Below, piece after piece: positions 18,020 to 30,955 of a DNA stretch of 64,000 nucleotides. This DNA is from Rhabditoides inermis. Taxonomy: Eukaryota > Nematoda > Chromadorea > Rhabditida > Rhabditidae. The translations under genes and the position numbers were made by a program. The notes beneath the pieces are model-generated. The model was not told the DNA's origin. It made no database searches and worked only from the letters and a program-made list of their open reading frames with translations. The DNA is taken from contig CAWZYM010000308.1 of the NCBI GenBank assembly GCA_963966185.1, positions 862,501-926,500 of the forward strand, given 5' to 3'. Positions within the stretch are counted from its first letter, which is position 1, and every line of letters begins with the position of its first letter.

Positions 18020-19610
18020 CTACCATACAATAGTGAGCTGGTTGAAGTAGTGTTCGGTGACTGCCTGAGTGCTGTCTGCCACTCCATTGCCGTGTCTGCT
18101 CCCAGTCCTATGCCATCTCTTCGGAACCAGCAGACCCCGCCAGATCAGTCTCCACTGCTCGATGAACAGCCCACACGAGGCGATCACCAGCACGATGCCA
18201 CTGCGAGCACACATGAACTGTCTGCATCTACCCACATTCTTACACTGTGAAACCAATGCCTCCAATCGTCCACAGCACTCGGATATAGATCTGGACAGAG
18301 AGTGTGCATGAGAGAGTGAGGTATGCATACATCCAACAAAGCACACCCAATGTGAACACTATCATCACAACGACAATAAGTGAGCTCTGCGTCTGAAGAT
18401 GATGTTTATATATTAATAATTGATATGAATCAGACACCTTCATTTGTTCCATGTTCTCAGCAAGTTGATAACGCATGCTGAGAGAGTACAAATCGGTCTT
18501 TTTGAGAATGTTCCGAAATAGATTGTTGTTGCGATAATGAACAAAAGAAAACATCTAAATAGAGATGCTATAGCCACTACTGCGATGCGAGTTACTCACG
18601 CAAGTATTGGCAACCATTGGAAGAATAACAAATATAGAGGCATTCATTAATGATAAATCATCTGCAAGGCGTGAGATATGAAATGACGCTATAAATAAAC
18701 AATACACGTACCTTCATTCACATAATGACAAGGCACGCATGAACATATGAAATTAGCCGCGATCAAAAATGGACCCAGCCATCGACGCTGTCTTTTCTCA
18801 TAGTTTTTGATCCAAATTGTCGCAAAGAATCTATGTGTGTGTTTGGTTATCATTCGATGAGTTATTTCAACATTGTTGATCACAGATCTAGATTTAGTTC
18901 TAACTAGTACTAAGAGGCATTGGTGTTCGGAACTAATTGGTATTTTTGTGTTATTGATCAATAAACTTCTTTTGTAGTTAGTGAGTAGTATTAGCATAGT
19001 CGGGACAAATTTATGTCGTACCTTTCGATTACAAAACCATGTACGCTGTACAGATGTACAAAAATAATAAATTTATAGGATGGCATTAAAAGCATCAGCA
19101 AATTAGGAAAGAACATTTCTGAAAGTATACATACATGCAAATTTTGTGACAAGTTTTCTTACCTGTGACTGGCAATACATCATACATGTACAAATACATG
19201 ACAGTTCGTGATAAGTAGTATACAATGAATAGGAAGCTACACACTTTGTATAAAACAGACACATTGAAGTGAAATTTCGATCGAAAATTGACGAATACGT
19301 TGACAAATGACACCATCAACCCAATAGCGAGAAACACCCACTCAAAACAGTGCAGTCGAAAGAATATAGTTTGTAACTCGGTGCTAAAAAAAACTACATA
19401 ATAGGCACTCAAATCAAAACAAAAATACCTGTTATAATGAATATCATCCGGCATCCGAATATCGAATACAACTTTAAATACAGTGAGTTGAAAGTTCATA
19501 CTGATATTGTTTAAATCGTTGAATCTGCTCGCACCAAATAGTTTATCCGAGATATGAACATCCATCCGGGGCATGGTTTGAATGGTCGCATTGGCAAGTA
19601 TAGACTTCAT
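18020..19610 (-). CDS. Seven-transmembrane chemoreceptor, Sre-like
   Basis: Exons on the minus strand: 19610-19429, 19383-19163, 19118-19022, 18830-18712, 18661-18600, 18554-18438, 18392-18279, 18217-18020. Phases fit and give 369 residues with seven hydrophobic segments. Family marks: VIERFFATIWIKNYEKRQRR after the third membrane segment, the block YSLSMRYQLAENM after the fifth, and a C-terminal end EHYFNQLTIVW, all typical of nematode Sre receptors (serpentine receptors of sensory neurons). Two introns are very short (45 nt at 18393-18437, also 45 nt at 19384-19428). The last intron (18218-18278) uses a weak GTGCTG donor and is the least certain join. An in-frame upstream ATG at 19655 would add 15 residues. 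It looks intact and single-copy here; the ligand is unknown. Confidence 0.8.
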
Positions 19611-20033
19611 AACTATTCGATGTGAAGTTAAACGCACGCTGTGAGGAAAACGCACTCGACAGGCAGCAGGTGAAAAGTGAAAAGTTCAGAAGAGAAGGCA
19701 GAGAGTGAATTGAGACAGCCAACGTCAGACAGTTTCCACCCACTGCAAGTTCTTGAAATCACAACGATCACATTGCAAGCGCAACATGCGTGCATTTGTT
19801 TGTACGACATTGTAAAACTCCATGAAACAATCTGAAATGCGCATAACAACCTAGCCACACTACAACTCTACACAAAATAAATCTAGTCAACATCTCTCGC
19901 TCATTACACACTAAACAAAACGCAGTTCAAAACACAGTTTGACAAAAACAATAAACAAGAGTAAGAAACAACCAACAAAAGAGATCAAAACATCACTACA
20001 AACTACAAACCGCATACCTGCTTGGTCAGAAGC
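19611..20033. other. Intergenic region between the SWT1-like and Sre genes
   Basis: The 5' flank of the Sre gene and the 3' UTR of the SWT1-like gene, both on the minus strand. No other feature was seen. Confidence 0.5.
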
Positions 20034-21600
20034 TCAGAAGGGCAGATGTCCCTGTGCGAACTTGTCGATCATCTCCAGTACTCCCTTCCTCTCCCCACAC
20101 ATCTCACGCCACAGAATACGGGCGTCCATATCCTGTAATACACAACTAATTCCAAGACATATTTTAATTTTTAAAACAACCTTTTCTAAAATACATGCTC
20201 TATAACGCAAGCTCACAAAAACAATTTTTTGCACCAATTCCGTGCTATCTCTTGTAAATAAATAATCGCACAAACGCGTGTTTCACATGTACCTCACATC
20301 ACGATCACGACAGATGCTTACGGATTACATGATTTTTTTCTCGTTACAATCTCACCAAGCTAGACCCATTCCAACTGCATTACCAGCATACAGCTTCACA
20401 ATTGCGACTACTTAACAGTCGCGACTACTAATATGCATCCCGCATTCCCCTTCCCCTTCCCCTTCCCCACCCACCTCCCTCCTGCACCCCGCGTACTCCT
20501 CTCCCAGTCGTGCCACCACCTTCACTAGACGCTCGGCCATTCGCTCGCCGCCGTCCAGCAATCTGAAACACAGGAAATTATCGACATTCGAGCACTTAAC
20601 TCAAAAAATATACATCATCTGTACCTACATAGCGTTCGCGCATAGTCTACACCAATCTGTGATACCGTCGAATCTATGGTTCTCCAACTCCAATATCTCA
20701 ATCGGCTCGTGCACCACAGCCAAGCCCACACAACCACTGATCCACTGATCCACTCACTCTCCGGCAGCCCTGCGCAGCTCCTTGAAGTCGTCCCTCGCAC
20801 GACGGTCGCCGCCCGTCGCCCTGCAATCAACAACATACTTATAACTCTCGAATCTACCCAGTTTGCAATATGCAATATTTTCCTAGTTCTTATGCGTTTC
20901 GAACATAACATTAAAACAGGATACACAATTTCAACGTAATAGGAGTTCCTCTTTAGCCAAAAAGACCAATCAAATCACCGACTGTCTACTCACTTTTGTG
21001 TGAGTGCCACCACTGTCGTCATCCAAAGGCGAGAGAATCGATCCGCCAATCCACACGGAGCCACACCGTTCTGGAATAAAAATAATGAGTGTTTGGTTAA
21101 AGTTGGGTTTCTCATGAAAAATACATAAACAAACTTCCATCACTCTAATTTTGGGACGCGTTGATTTCAAGAAAAAAATTGTTTACATACCTTCCCATCA
21201 CCAACTCTCTTCTCACTTCTCATCGGCGACTTCTCCTGAAATATAAACATAACTATATACATAACAGCAACAATCATACACATCAGTCCCCACACCCACT
21301 CACCCTCCTCTCCTCTATCCTTGCACTCCTCCTCTCTCCTCCTCTCGGCTGCTCCTCCCTTCTCCCGCTACTCCACCTCCCATTCCTCCTCTCGCTCTTC
21401 TCTCGCTCGTACTTGGACCTAGCCTCGTCGGCCAGACGATTCCTCTCCTCCTCGTCCTCAAACAAACAAAGTTAAGAACTGAAATATGTTCCAAGCCCCA
21501 CCTTTGCCTTGTTCCTCTCCCTCTGTTGCCGCATTTTCGCATCAAGAGCGGCCAGAGATTTAGCGTGCTCCTTCGCCTGCCGAACCTCAAACACATCTCT

Positions 21601-21652
<52 letters not shown>

Positions 21653-22068
21653 CCTCTCCTCTCTCTCTCTCTCACCTCCTCTTCCAGGCTGTTCTTGACA
21701 GGCGCCGGCTCATCCACCATGCCCCTGCAACACCATGTATGTCACACTCCCCTCCCTCTCTCCTCACTTCTTCTCCTTGTCCCTCCATTCCCTCTCCTCC
21801 AGTTCCCGCAGTGTCGACGGGGCCGCCTCCCGAGAGGCAGGCCGGCCAGAGGGGGTCGACGCCTCAACAATAAACACTATGTTTCATGCTCGAAATCGAT
21901 CAAATGCTAATAAAAACAACAATGCAAAACCGTTTCAAGTTTCAAGCCCATCTCGCAAAACCCCACCTGTTCTCTGCTCGTCTCCGTCTCCTGGTGTCTC
22001 TCCTGGCCGGCGCTGCGACGCGACTTCTCGAACTTCTCCTGCAGAGCGGCCATCGCCTCCTTCCTGAA

Positions 22069-22101
<33 letters not shown>

Positions 22102-25100
22102 CGCCTCTCCCACTCACCTCGTTCTCTCCTTCTCTTCCTCCTCGTTCCGATTCACCGTCTCCTCACTCTCCATGTCCACGATACCCCTGACGATTGTCAT
22201 TTATATGTATCCAATTTGATGACATTAATCCCTAACACATAAGTAGCACATAACTGAAACGTATCTTTCTCCCGCTCACTTCTTTTCCTTGTCCCTTCTC
22301 TCCCTGTCCTCCAACTCGCGCACTGTAGCCTCGTCCGCCTCCACACTCTTCCTCCCACCCCACACCCGACGATGGCCCGCCCCCGAGTGGTCCCGAGGAT
22401 ACTGGACCGAGTCGCGGGGACCAGCCGAGTGGCCACGGGTCCAGGCGGGGCGGGGAGCAGAGTGGAAGCCTCCGCGATGCGAGTGTGGATGGTGTGCGGG
22501 TGTGGCAGTGGCAGACATGGCGGATGATGGTCGAGAGACTGGCCTGGAGGGGGGCTGACTCCACTGGGGAGGGGAAGGGGCACACGGGTACACAGAGGGC
22601 TGGTCCAACTGAAACAAACGCAAAGTATTCCACACATAAACTCTACTGACATAATCACATTCTCTAATAGAAATACAATATACACCAACACAGGAACACA
22701 ATCTTAATCATATACAGTGGTGTGAAAAGAGATAACCGACCGGCGGAGTGGGAGTGGGAGTGGGCGCATGTGCAGTAGTCGTCGAAGTGTTCGCGCCACC
22801 AGACAAACCACCAGACAGCAGCGGGCTTCTAAAATACAAGCGCGAAATGTGATACTAATTGTACTATATTCAATGTACCGCATTATACTTATACTTATAC
22901 TAACACACCAATGTTTGTGTTGAACCAACAACAAGACCAATCGACCATTCGAATTCCTGCACACCCACCCCGTGTCCATGGTGTTCTTGCTGTTCCACAG
23001 CCGCTCGCGCTCCTCCAACTCGCGGTCATGCTCCCATGAACACTGCAAACAAATATTTCACACTAATACGAATGAATGAATGCCAATCCCACTACACTAC
23101 GTATTATTGAAAAGTGTAACGTACAATCGATTATAGTAGAAACGCGAAACGTAGAACATAAAACATTGCAATCAAATTTTGAATATTTTGTTGTACAACA
23201 AAAAAACATCAAGGTTGAAAAAGTCAAGGAAACGCACGGCATTCTCGCCTGTCGCTCCCCCCGACCCCGCCCCTCTCGGCTCCTCCCCCTCCCTCTGCCG
23301 ACGAAGCGCATTCGACTCGGCCTGCAGACGGAGGGCCAGCATGGACTCGGGACCGCGCTGAAAAAAAGATCAATAAAAGTCGGTACAACCGGGTTGCAGG
23401 AATACGGACCGACGACGGGGGCTGCTGTGCCGCCCGATCATCATATTGTATTTCCTTCTTTTATCCCGTGTTTTCACCACAAATGCATATGAATAAAACT
23501 ATTATAAAGAAAAGAAAATTGTTGGTCACAATCACAAAAAAACACGTGATTGTATAACGAATGAGCTCCCCCACCTGCTCGACCCTCCTCATCTCGTCCC
23601 TCCGCTGCCTCTCCAGCTCCTCCAGGGCTGCCCCGCCAGCCACTGACTGCCCATCGGCCAGCAGACGACGCTGACGCTCCTTGTACTCGGCCAGCACCTA
23701 GAAAGGGAATCTCTCTCTCTCTCTCTCCCTCCCTCCCTCTCTAGCTCCCTCTCTCCTCCCACCTGCCTCTCCCTCTGTCGCATTTCCTTGTCCGTCATGC
23801 TGACTCTCCTCTGCTGTTTCAGATCCGCCCCTCCCCCTCCCCCTCCACTCCCTCCCTCATCCACATCTCCCCTCCTCTTACGACACTTGCCAGTAGAGGC
23901 AGGAGTGCTGAAAGGGAATTGAATATTACACTTCCACGGCAAATCCGCTTTGTTCACATTAACTATCAAAGTCAATTGAACAGTAGATAATGAACCGTAC
24001 AAGTAGATAGATGTTTTTAAAAAGCAGATGAAGGTTGCCGACATAATCACCCACTTTTGTGACGATGCCGCAGCTGCGACGAGCTTCTGCCGGTCTGTCT
24101 TGCGCAAGCGGAGGAACATCAGCATGGCAGCCTACAATACCACCATCTCTCTCATCTCTCTCTCTCTCCCTCCATCCCTCCCCATCTCTCTCTCTCTCTC
24201 CCTCCATCCCTCCCCATCTCTCTCTTTCTCTCTCTCCCCCCTCTTCACCTTGCTGTTGAGCGTCTCTATGCCCTCGCTCTGTGCCTTGAGTGTGAGCATC
24301 GAGTCGTTAGTGAGAAAGTACGCGGGTCGGATGGAACCACCTGAATGTTCCCATTCGAACACCCACCACCCAATCCCTTCCTCCCTCCCCGCCTCCCCCC
24401 ACCTCCATGCTTGATGCTCCTGGCACACAGAAGGATACTGTCGTCGTTCTTCGCAACCAGCACATCCGGAAACAGAGACTGCACCAGACACGCCTGCAAT
24501 CCATATCTATTGAATCAAATGCATGACGACACGTACTTAAACTATATAGGTACGTTTGCGTTATAACGTTGGATACAATAAACAATAGTGAACCAACAAG
24601 ATTAATCGTCTCCGCAATAATCAACTAACATCAGCAAATAAGTATCAACCATAACATGAAGCACTGCAATACAAATTTGGACAATACTTGTTAGCCAAAA
24701 GTCACCTCACAAATACAAACAAATGTTTTATAGCAAACGTCAGAACAAGTACGTATCAAGTTCCACATAAACCGTCAGTTGAACAGTTCTTCTCAATCAA
24801 GAATGACTCCGACCCGCAAAGTGTTGCCCCACCTGATCGATGGTCTCTATGACGAGTCTCTCCTCCTTTCTCTCCCGCAACGCAGTCAGCCTGCCTATCA
24901 CCTGCAGTATCAGCCTGTTCAACTCCAGATTGCCCCTCCTCCGGCTACCGTCCTGAAACGGTAATGTTCATAGTACAGTTACAGTATGTCATCATATCAC
25001 AAATATGTACATCAATCCGTGCAATTCGTAGTATTGAACTTGACATCGAATCATAGAACAATCCGTGCAGTACATACCGTAACCCAAATATACTCACTTT

Positions 25101-26345
25101 CAGACTGTCGAGTTCCTGCAACACGCACCACGGTATGACGCACAAACAGCGCGCTGAAAGCACAATCTACCGTACCCCACCACTCCGAGTCATCTCTCTC
25201 TCCCCCCTCCCTCTCTCTCTCCCCCCTCCCTCTCTCTCCCCCCTCCCTCTCTCTCTCCCTTACCGTACCCTCTCTCTCCCCCCTCCCTCTCTCCCCCCTC
25301 CCTCTCTCTCCCCCTCTCCCCCCTCCCTCTCTCTCAACCTCCCTCTCTCTCCCCTCCCCCTCCCACTCTCTCTCCCCTACCGTACCCTCAATGGCGTCGT
25401 CGATTATCCGTACTCCAAGCTGGCATATGGCCGACGTGTCAAACACGCAGATGGCACTGCACGAGTCCATGTTCACTGCCGGGGGAGGGGAAGACGACGA
25501 CGAAGAGCAAGTGGAAGTGGAGGAGGTGTTTGTCTGCAAACAAAAGATATTTTATTTAATACATTAACATGCATGTATTGATTGAATATTTATGATGCAT
25601 GCACTATTTTCAGTCATATGTGTGTAACCATTATTACCGTGACAACTGACAAAACGTATTTCCTTTTTCCTTGAAACATACATAATCCAACATTTTAAAC
25701 ATGTTATATCAGAAAATAGTTTCTTTCAATAAGAATCACGAATTATATCGACCAGTGCAGAAACAACCTCACATGTTTGTGAAACATATTCCCAACAGGC
25801 ATCCACCCCTCACCGGAAGGAACTTCTCCGTCTGTCTCATCTCCGCGATCTCAGCCGCCACGTCCTCCCACTCCATAGGCTCCGGAGAGGCTGAACGAGA
25901 CAGCGAGACTACGGTATTCAGAATGTAGTATGCAAAGTACAGTAATACTCACTCTGTTCCTTCTCGTTCTCCCCTGTCCCAACTCCTTCTGTATGTTCTT
26001 TCTCCAGCTGAGAACTCGCTTGCGAAAGCATCGACGAGCAGGGACGACTCAACACAACGAATTCAAAATACAGTAATCCCTACTACCGTACCTGTCGTCC
26101 AGCGGATCAGCGGTGCACTCAGTCAACTTCCACACAGACTTGCCCGAAGCAGCATGGTAGAAGTACACCTGGATACAGTAATCATCCCATAAAAAATCAC
26201 ACGAAACACGTATATACAGTTCCAACATACTTCCACTTCCACTCCAACACACTTGAATGACACAACCTACCGTATTCTTCCTGGCCGACTTGTATGCGGT
26301 CCATCCGGCAGGCACGCCAGCCATCTCGACTCGCTCCCGCGCCAT
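20034..26345 (-). CDS. SWT1-like RNA endoribonuclease (WW + PIN domains)
   Basis: About 27 small exons from 26345 down to the stop at 20034-20036. The first two exons (26345-26271 and 26168-26092) encode a WW domain: GWTAYKSARKN, VYFYHAASGKSVW. The next exons lead to a PIN nuclease domain: VFDTSAICQLGVRIIDDAI (near 25390-25450), CVIPWCVLQELDSLK (25100-25160), RRRGNLELNRLILQVI (24880-24960), VLVAKNDDSILLCARSI (24400-24480) and LTNDSMLTLKAQSEGIETLN (24250-24320). The acidic residues D, E, D and D expected for metal binding are all present. Downstream are charged coiled-coil exons (for example EYKERQRRLLADG near 23660) and a C-terminal helical part ending GVLEMIDKFAQGHLPF. WW plus PIN is the Swt1 arrangement, a nuclear endonuclease of mRNP quality control. 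Exon edges in the middle are approximate. An in-frame ATG at 26411 is an alternative start. Confidence 0.75.
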
Positions 26346-26557
26346 ACCATATAGAGCACGCGCTGACAGAGCCCAATTGGTACAGGTACGGGTACAGGTG
26401 AAGAGATCCACTCATCCTCACTCAATGTATAAAAAGTGCCGCGAACACTTGCATAGCATTATTCCACGAGAATCAACGAAGGGAATAAATGTTTATCGGC
26501 TAGAAAAATACAAGTGAAATGGCAATGCATGGAACAGAACAGATCTATCCTCTCCCT

Positions 26558-26601
<44 letters not shown>

Positions 26602-26629
26602 TCTCTCCCCCCCCTCGCCCGCTCTCTCT

Positions 26630-28006
26630 CTACTCCAGCACGTCCCTCCTCGCAGTCGTCCCCTCACTCGCCCTCTCCATCTCCCATTCCTGTTCCCCGT
26701 GTGCACACAGGAACTCTGTCTCCTCAGCAGATAGCGGATCGCGCAGACGCTGCAAATGGTATTGTTCTTCAATACGCTTCCGCAATATACATAGTTCAGC
26801 GAGAATTGTGAGACGACGAATAATAACTAGATTGACCGTATAAAGGTACATACATTCGAAATCTCTCGTACCTGTAGTGCGGCGAGCATCTCGACTCTCC
26901 TGGCAGTGTAGGAGGAGGCGTTTACCTTCTTCAGCCGCCATTCCGCATCCAGCTAAAAGCCAATATGTATAGGATTCCAATGTGGACATGTTCATGGAGA
27001 TAAAATCCGTAATAAATAAAATCCGTAAACGATTTTGAAGATTCAATGTACTCAATGAGAATAAAGAAGATGACAAATATGTTTCACTATTACGCGACAT
27101 CGTAAGGCGCAAACGTGAACAATAATGGAGATTTGATCAAGACATCAAGATGAATTCATACAGTCATAAATAATAACACCAACCTGTGCTAGCTTCTGTC
27201 GTATGATGGCGGGCTGCTTGCGTGCGAAAAGGGAGATGATCTCGGGGGTGCGGAAAGCGGACGAGATGGCAGCACGCACAGCCTGTAGATTTACAATATA
27301 TACAACCTAGAATTTACAACATATACAACCTGAAGCTAACACAGTAAACAGTAAAGAAAATCATATCAAAACGAAAATCGAAATCTACCATCTTGGTGGC
27401 GGTGAGGTCGTCTATGAGGGTCATGTTGCCGCCCTCCATCTTCTCCAGAGTAGAGCTCAGTTCCTAGAACAAGTGTTTTAAGGACCGTTTATACTACACA
27501 ACGCGTCAACTTGACGCGCTGCGTCAAGCGTCAAAGTTGACGCCTCGCGCCAAAAATTTTGACGCCCCGCATCAAAATTTGACGCGCTGAGTCAAAGTGA
27601 CATCACGTTTCCTTTGTTTTTTGACGCCTCGCGTCAAAATTTGACGCGAGGCGTCAAAGTTCTTGACGCGAGGCGTCAAAATTCTTGACGCGAGGCGTCA
27701 ACTTTGACGTTGTGTAGTATAAACGGTCCTATAGACAATGGAACAAAACAAATACCAAAACATTTCAAAACAAAACTAGAAATATTGAAAACAACACCTT
27801 TAGCTGCTCCATTGCCTCACCTCTAGCTGCTCCATTGTGTCGCGCTTCATCTCGTCGTACTCCTCTGACTCCAGGTTCGCCCTGTAGATGGCCAACTGCA
27901 TAAATAATAAAATAAACACTCACTTTTCCTGTTCGAGCTCATTGAGCTGTTCGACCAGCCGTCCTAGCTGCTCCTGAATGTTCGATATCAAACTCGCGTT
28001 GCTCAT
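26630..28006 (-). CDS. lzic: LZIC homologue (leucine zipper and ICAT domain protein)
   Basis: Exons: 28006-27924, 27881-27821, 27463-27389, 27282-27184, 26952-26872, 26749-26630, giving 172 residues, close to the about 190 of the vertebrate protein. The N-terminal half is a leucine-zipper coiled coil (LGRLVEQLNELEQEKANLE). Then come GNMTLIDDLT and AISSAFRTPEIISLFARKQP, the signature LZIC/ICAT-like region, and a C-terminal LSAEETEFL. The ICAT-type domain is related to a beta-catenin inhibitor, but LZIC's own function is poorly known. The start ATG lies just downstream of an AG acceptor (TTTCTAG), so trans-splicing is possible. Intron 2 contains a MITE. The gap to the SWT1-like gene downstream is about 284 bp. 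Confidence 0.9.
27481..27730. mobile_element. MITE with GGACCG termini and palindromic sub-repeats
   Basis: The terminal inverted repeat is AGGACCGTTTATACTACACA at 27481 with its exact inverse ending at 27730. The interior is a run of TTGACGCGAGGCGTCAA-type palindromes. It lies in an LZIC intron. Its GGACCG end and palindromic interior resemble the MITE at 213-662. No clean target duplication was found. Confidence 0.85.
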
Positions 28007-28428
28007 GATCTAGAAACATCATCACACAATTAAAACATCATGAAATATGCGAGGCGAAAATTAAAAAAAATGATTAAAATAACAAAAATAAGCGCGCGAA
28101 ACGAAGTTGTGCAAAATATACACTTAAATTTGTGTTGCACTACATTGCACAATCACTATTGCAATTGAGAAAAAATAAAAACGTACTCCACTTTTTCTTA
28201 ATCTGAAATTTATATGTACTTTCCCACATCAACTAAAGTTGACATGTGTAGTGGAACAAACACTTTAGCATATCAATGGTACAAACAATCAATTTTATCC
28301 ATCGTAATCCTCTGCATGCTTTTAAAGTAGTTAGCATATTCATGAATGATGAATAGCTTCAAAAACTACAATAAAAGGACTTAGAAAGAAATGTACGTTC
28401 ATGACAATGAAATCAATGATATTACAAT
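28007..28428. other. Spacer between the zinc-finger gene and LZIC
   Basis: AT-rich. It contains a 60-bp block shared with the region upstream of the zinc-finger gene (listed separately). Confidence 0.5.
28091..28150. promoter_or_regulatory. Shared upstream block, copy 1 (upstream of LZIC)
   Basis: GCGCGCG, then TTGTGCAAAATATACACT, then TTTGTGTTGCACTA.A.TGCAC, matching 30861-30923 in order and spacing. It sits about 85 bp upstream of the LZIC ATG. It may be a promoter element or a diverged repeat. Confidence 0.45.
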
Positions 28429-30664
28429 CTACTTGCAGTGCTGAAAGCTCATTTCAATCAACTCCTCCATCGCCTGCTCCTCTTGCTCTATCCGTTCCGC
28501 CTTCTCCTCCTTCTCCCGCAATCCATCCACTCCTCCTTCTCCTTGCTCCCGCTGCTCTCCGCACCCCCCTAATCCATCCCAAGTAGCCTGGAACTTCTTA
28601 GGCAGATCGAGGCCAGGAAAGCAGTGGCGGAACTTCGAGACACACACCAGCATGTACTGAAAACAGAATAGAAAAAAATAGAAATAACCGATATCTTACC
28701 CTGAAACTGCCATCAACTAATTATCTAGCTCACCTCTCTATGACTCGGATACAGCGTTCGACAAAAAGGCGTGTGGACCATCTTGTCGTAATGGTTGGAA
28801 CTGGTGGAAGCCACTGGAGAAGATTGTGAGTTAACAAAAAGAGGGAGGGAGGGGGGGGGAGGGAGGAGATGTGCTCTCACTTGTGATGTGACATCCGGAG
28901 CAGCCGTATCTATGACCATGTACACTCGAATCGACGTGGGTGATGGCGTGGTTGAAGCAGAGCACGTGTATTGATGACTTCATGCGAGGCTTCACCACTC
29001 TCTCGCACATCTACAATCCACGTCGACGATATGCACAAAAACACGAGTTACAGTGGAACATACCATGCACGATACCGCATTCTCCGGTGGTTCCTTCTTC
29101 GTCCTGTTCTGATCGTCCTCTAGTCGCCTCTTCTCCTGCTCCTTCTCCCATCTCATCTGTTCCACTTCCTTCTCCTTCTCCTCTTGCTGTCGTTTCTTCT
29201 CTAACTTCTCTTCAATCTTTCTCCTCTTCTGATTCTCCTTCTCCTCTTCACTCCTTCTCTTATTCTCCTGCTCCATCTTCTCCCGTTCCTCCCCCTCCTC
29301 CCCCTCCGGCTGTCCTATCTGCTCCATCACGTCTTGCATGTAGTCCGGCAGCAGGGTCACATCGGGGAAACAGTCACGCATCGCGCGCACACACGCCCAC
29401 GCATACTGAAATAGTCAATAATTGTGTGGCATATAGGGCATATGAATTGAAGAAGCGCAACTCGCCTCTTTGTCCATCGTTTCCCGCAGTTTGTCAATAG
29501 GTCTGTGACCACCTCTGAAGTGACGAGATGTCGACGTGTTTTCTGAATCAACACCAACCTCCTTTTTCAACTCCTCTCATCCCTCTTCCTCCTTACCCGT
29601 CTTAGCACAGCTGGTACATCTGTACCGCCTTTCATCCGAGTCGACGTGCTTCACAGCATGATCCATCAGCAAGTGCACTTGAAGACCTTTCTTCACAACC
29701 CGCACATCAAATCGGCACACCTGATCAACATAAGTAAGTACCCGCCCATTCTAGTCCCGCCCACCTGACACGAGTGCAGGTGGAAAGTGGACACGACGAG
29801 ATTGGGTTCAACGACGGGTGTCGGACTGGTAGGGACAGAACGCTTGCGAGAGATGATCTACAATCATAAAATCAACGTATATTCTATGACGACATACCGG
29901 AGACTCCTCAGCGAGTCAACTGCAGGCAGAGACGACGTCGGTGTCGATGCCGCGTCGGTCAAAGCCTGAGAAAATGGGATTTCAAAAACCTCAGGAAAAC
30001 AACAACTAAACTCACCAGTGGTAGCTGAGCGGGCGGGAGAGACTCCGGTTTGCTATCGCCTTTTCGAGACGGCAGTGGGAAAGGAGTGGAAAAAGGCGGG
30101 GCGGGGAGAGACGCGGGGACGACAGCGGTGTGCAGGCCGAAGGCAGCAGCGAGGGATGAGAGATTAGAAGAGCGAGTCCCCCTGGCACGCATCGGATTCT
30201 GCGGAGGCATCGGTTCCTTCATGGAAGAACGCCACTCGCTGTCCGCATCGTCCGACACCATGGATCCAGGCGCGCATGCAGTTGATGCATTGTCAGACAC
30301 AGGGTCGGCAGGCGGCAACGGGGGAGGCTTCAATTCCGAGCAGTCCACGTGAGCAGTCTCCACGGGGGTTACAGCGGGTGGCGAGCAGCGAGGGGCACAC
30401 TTCGAGTGCTGGAAGAAAAGATAGAAGTACTAATACTACTGTGACAACGTGCCTGTCTCTCGATCTGCTTCAGTCGATTGAGCTCCTCCCCGAAAACGAG
30501 CGTGGAAGTGGGAAGAAAGTGGATGATGGAGACGGACAAGGATCGAAACAACTGAAACTAATGGCTCCACCAACCTCTATTACCATTCTCCCTCCACCCA
30601 CACTGAGAAGTTTTATGTGTTGATCGAACGTCGGTGGCAGCTCGGCCACAAAATACATAGACAT
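28429..30664 (-). CDS. Zinc-finger/coiled-coil protein with a duplicated module, unknown function
   Basis: First exons: 30664-30584, 30551-30453, 30408-30016; then about eight more to the stop at 28429. The start ATG follows an acceptor by 5 nt (TTTCAG then CCGGGATG), which suggests a trans-spliced leader. After a proline/serine-rich stretch, a module occurs twice. It starts with a C2H2-like finger (CQVCRFDVRVVKKGLQVHLL, ending RYRCTSC; second copy SIHVLCFNHAITHVDS, ending RYGCSGC). A YAWACVRAMRDCFPD or YMLVCVSKFRHCFPG block follows, then a long Glu/Lys/Arg coiled coil. Two introns need GC donors (30452 and 29465). The join near 29860-29900 is not settled. The finger suggests nucleic-acid or protein binding in the nucleus; I do not recognise the family. 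Confidence 0.65.
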
Positions 30665-30860
30665 CCCGGCTGAAACCAAAAAAAAAGTGCGATAACACCA
30701 TTCAAAACAACAATGTAAGAGTTCGAGAGAGGTGAGAGAGAGGAATCCGCCCTTAGCCGACTCCCGGAATACGAAACGTTAGAAATAACATCCCAGAACT
30801 TCAATGCAAACGCCATAAACTACAAGGTGGAAACGACTGAAAAAAATAAGACAACAAAAC

Positions 30861-30923
30861 GCGCGCGATCGAAAAAAATTGTGCAAAATATACACTATGT
30901 TTTTGTGTTGCACTATAATGCAC
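30861..30923. promoter_or_regulatory. Shared upstream block, copy 2 (upstream of the zinc-finger gene)
   Basis: Same block as 28091-28150. It lies about 200 bp before the ATG of the zinc-finger gene and just before the Mutator-like element. Confidence 0.45.
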
Positions 30924-30955
30924 AAAATAAAAATGAAAAAATGATGTAAATACAT

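Noticed and set aside
30665..30816. Upstream coding exon MAFALKFWD for the zinc-finger gene
   Set aside because: No donor keeps the frame into the exon at 30664, and an acceptor just before the ATG there explains the start better.
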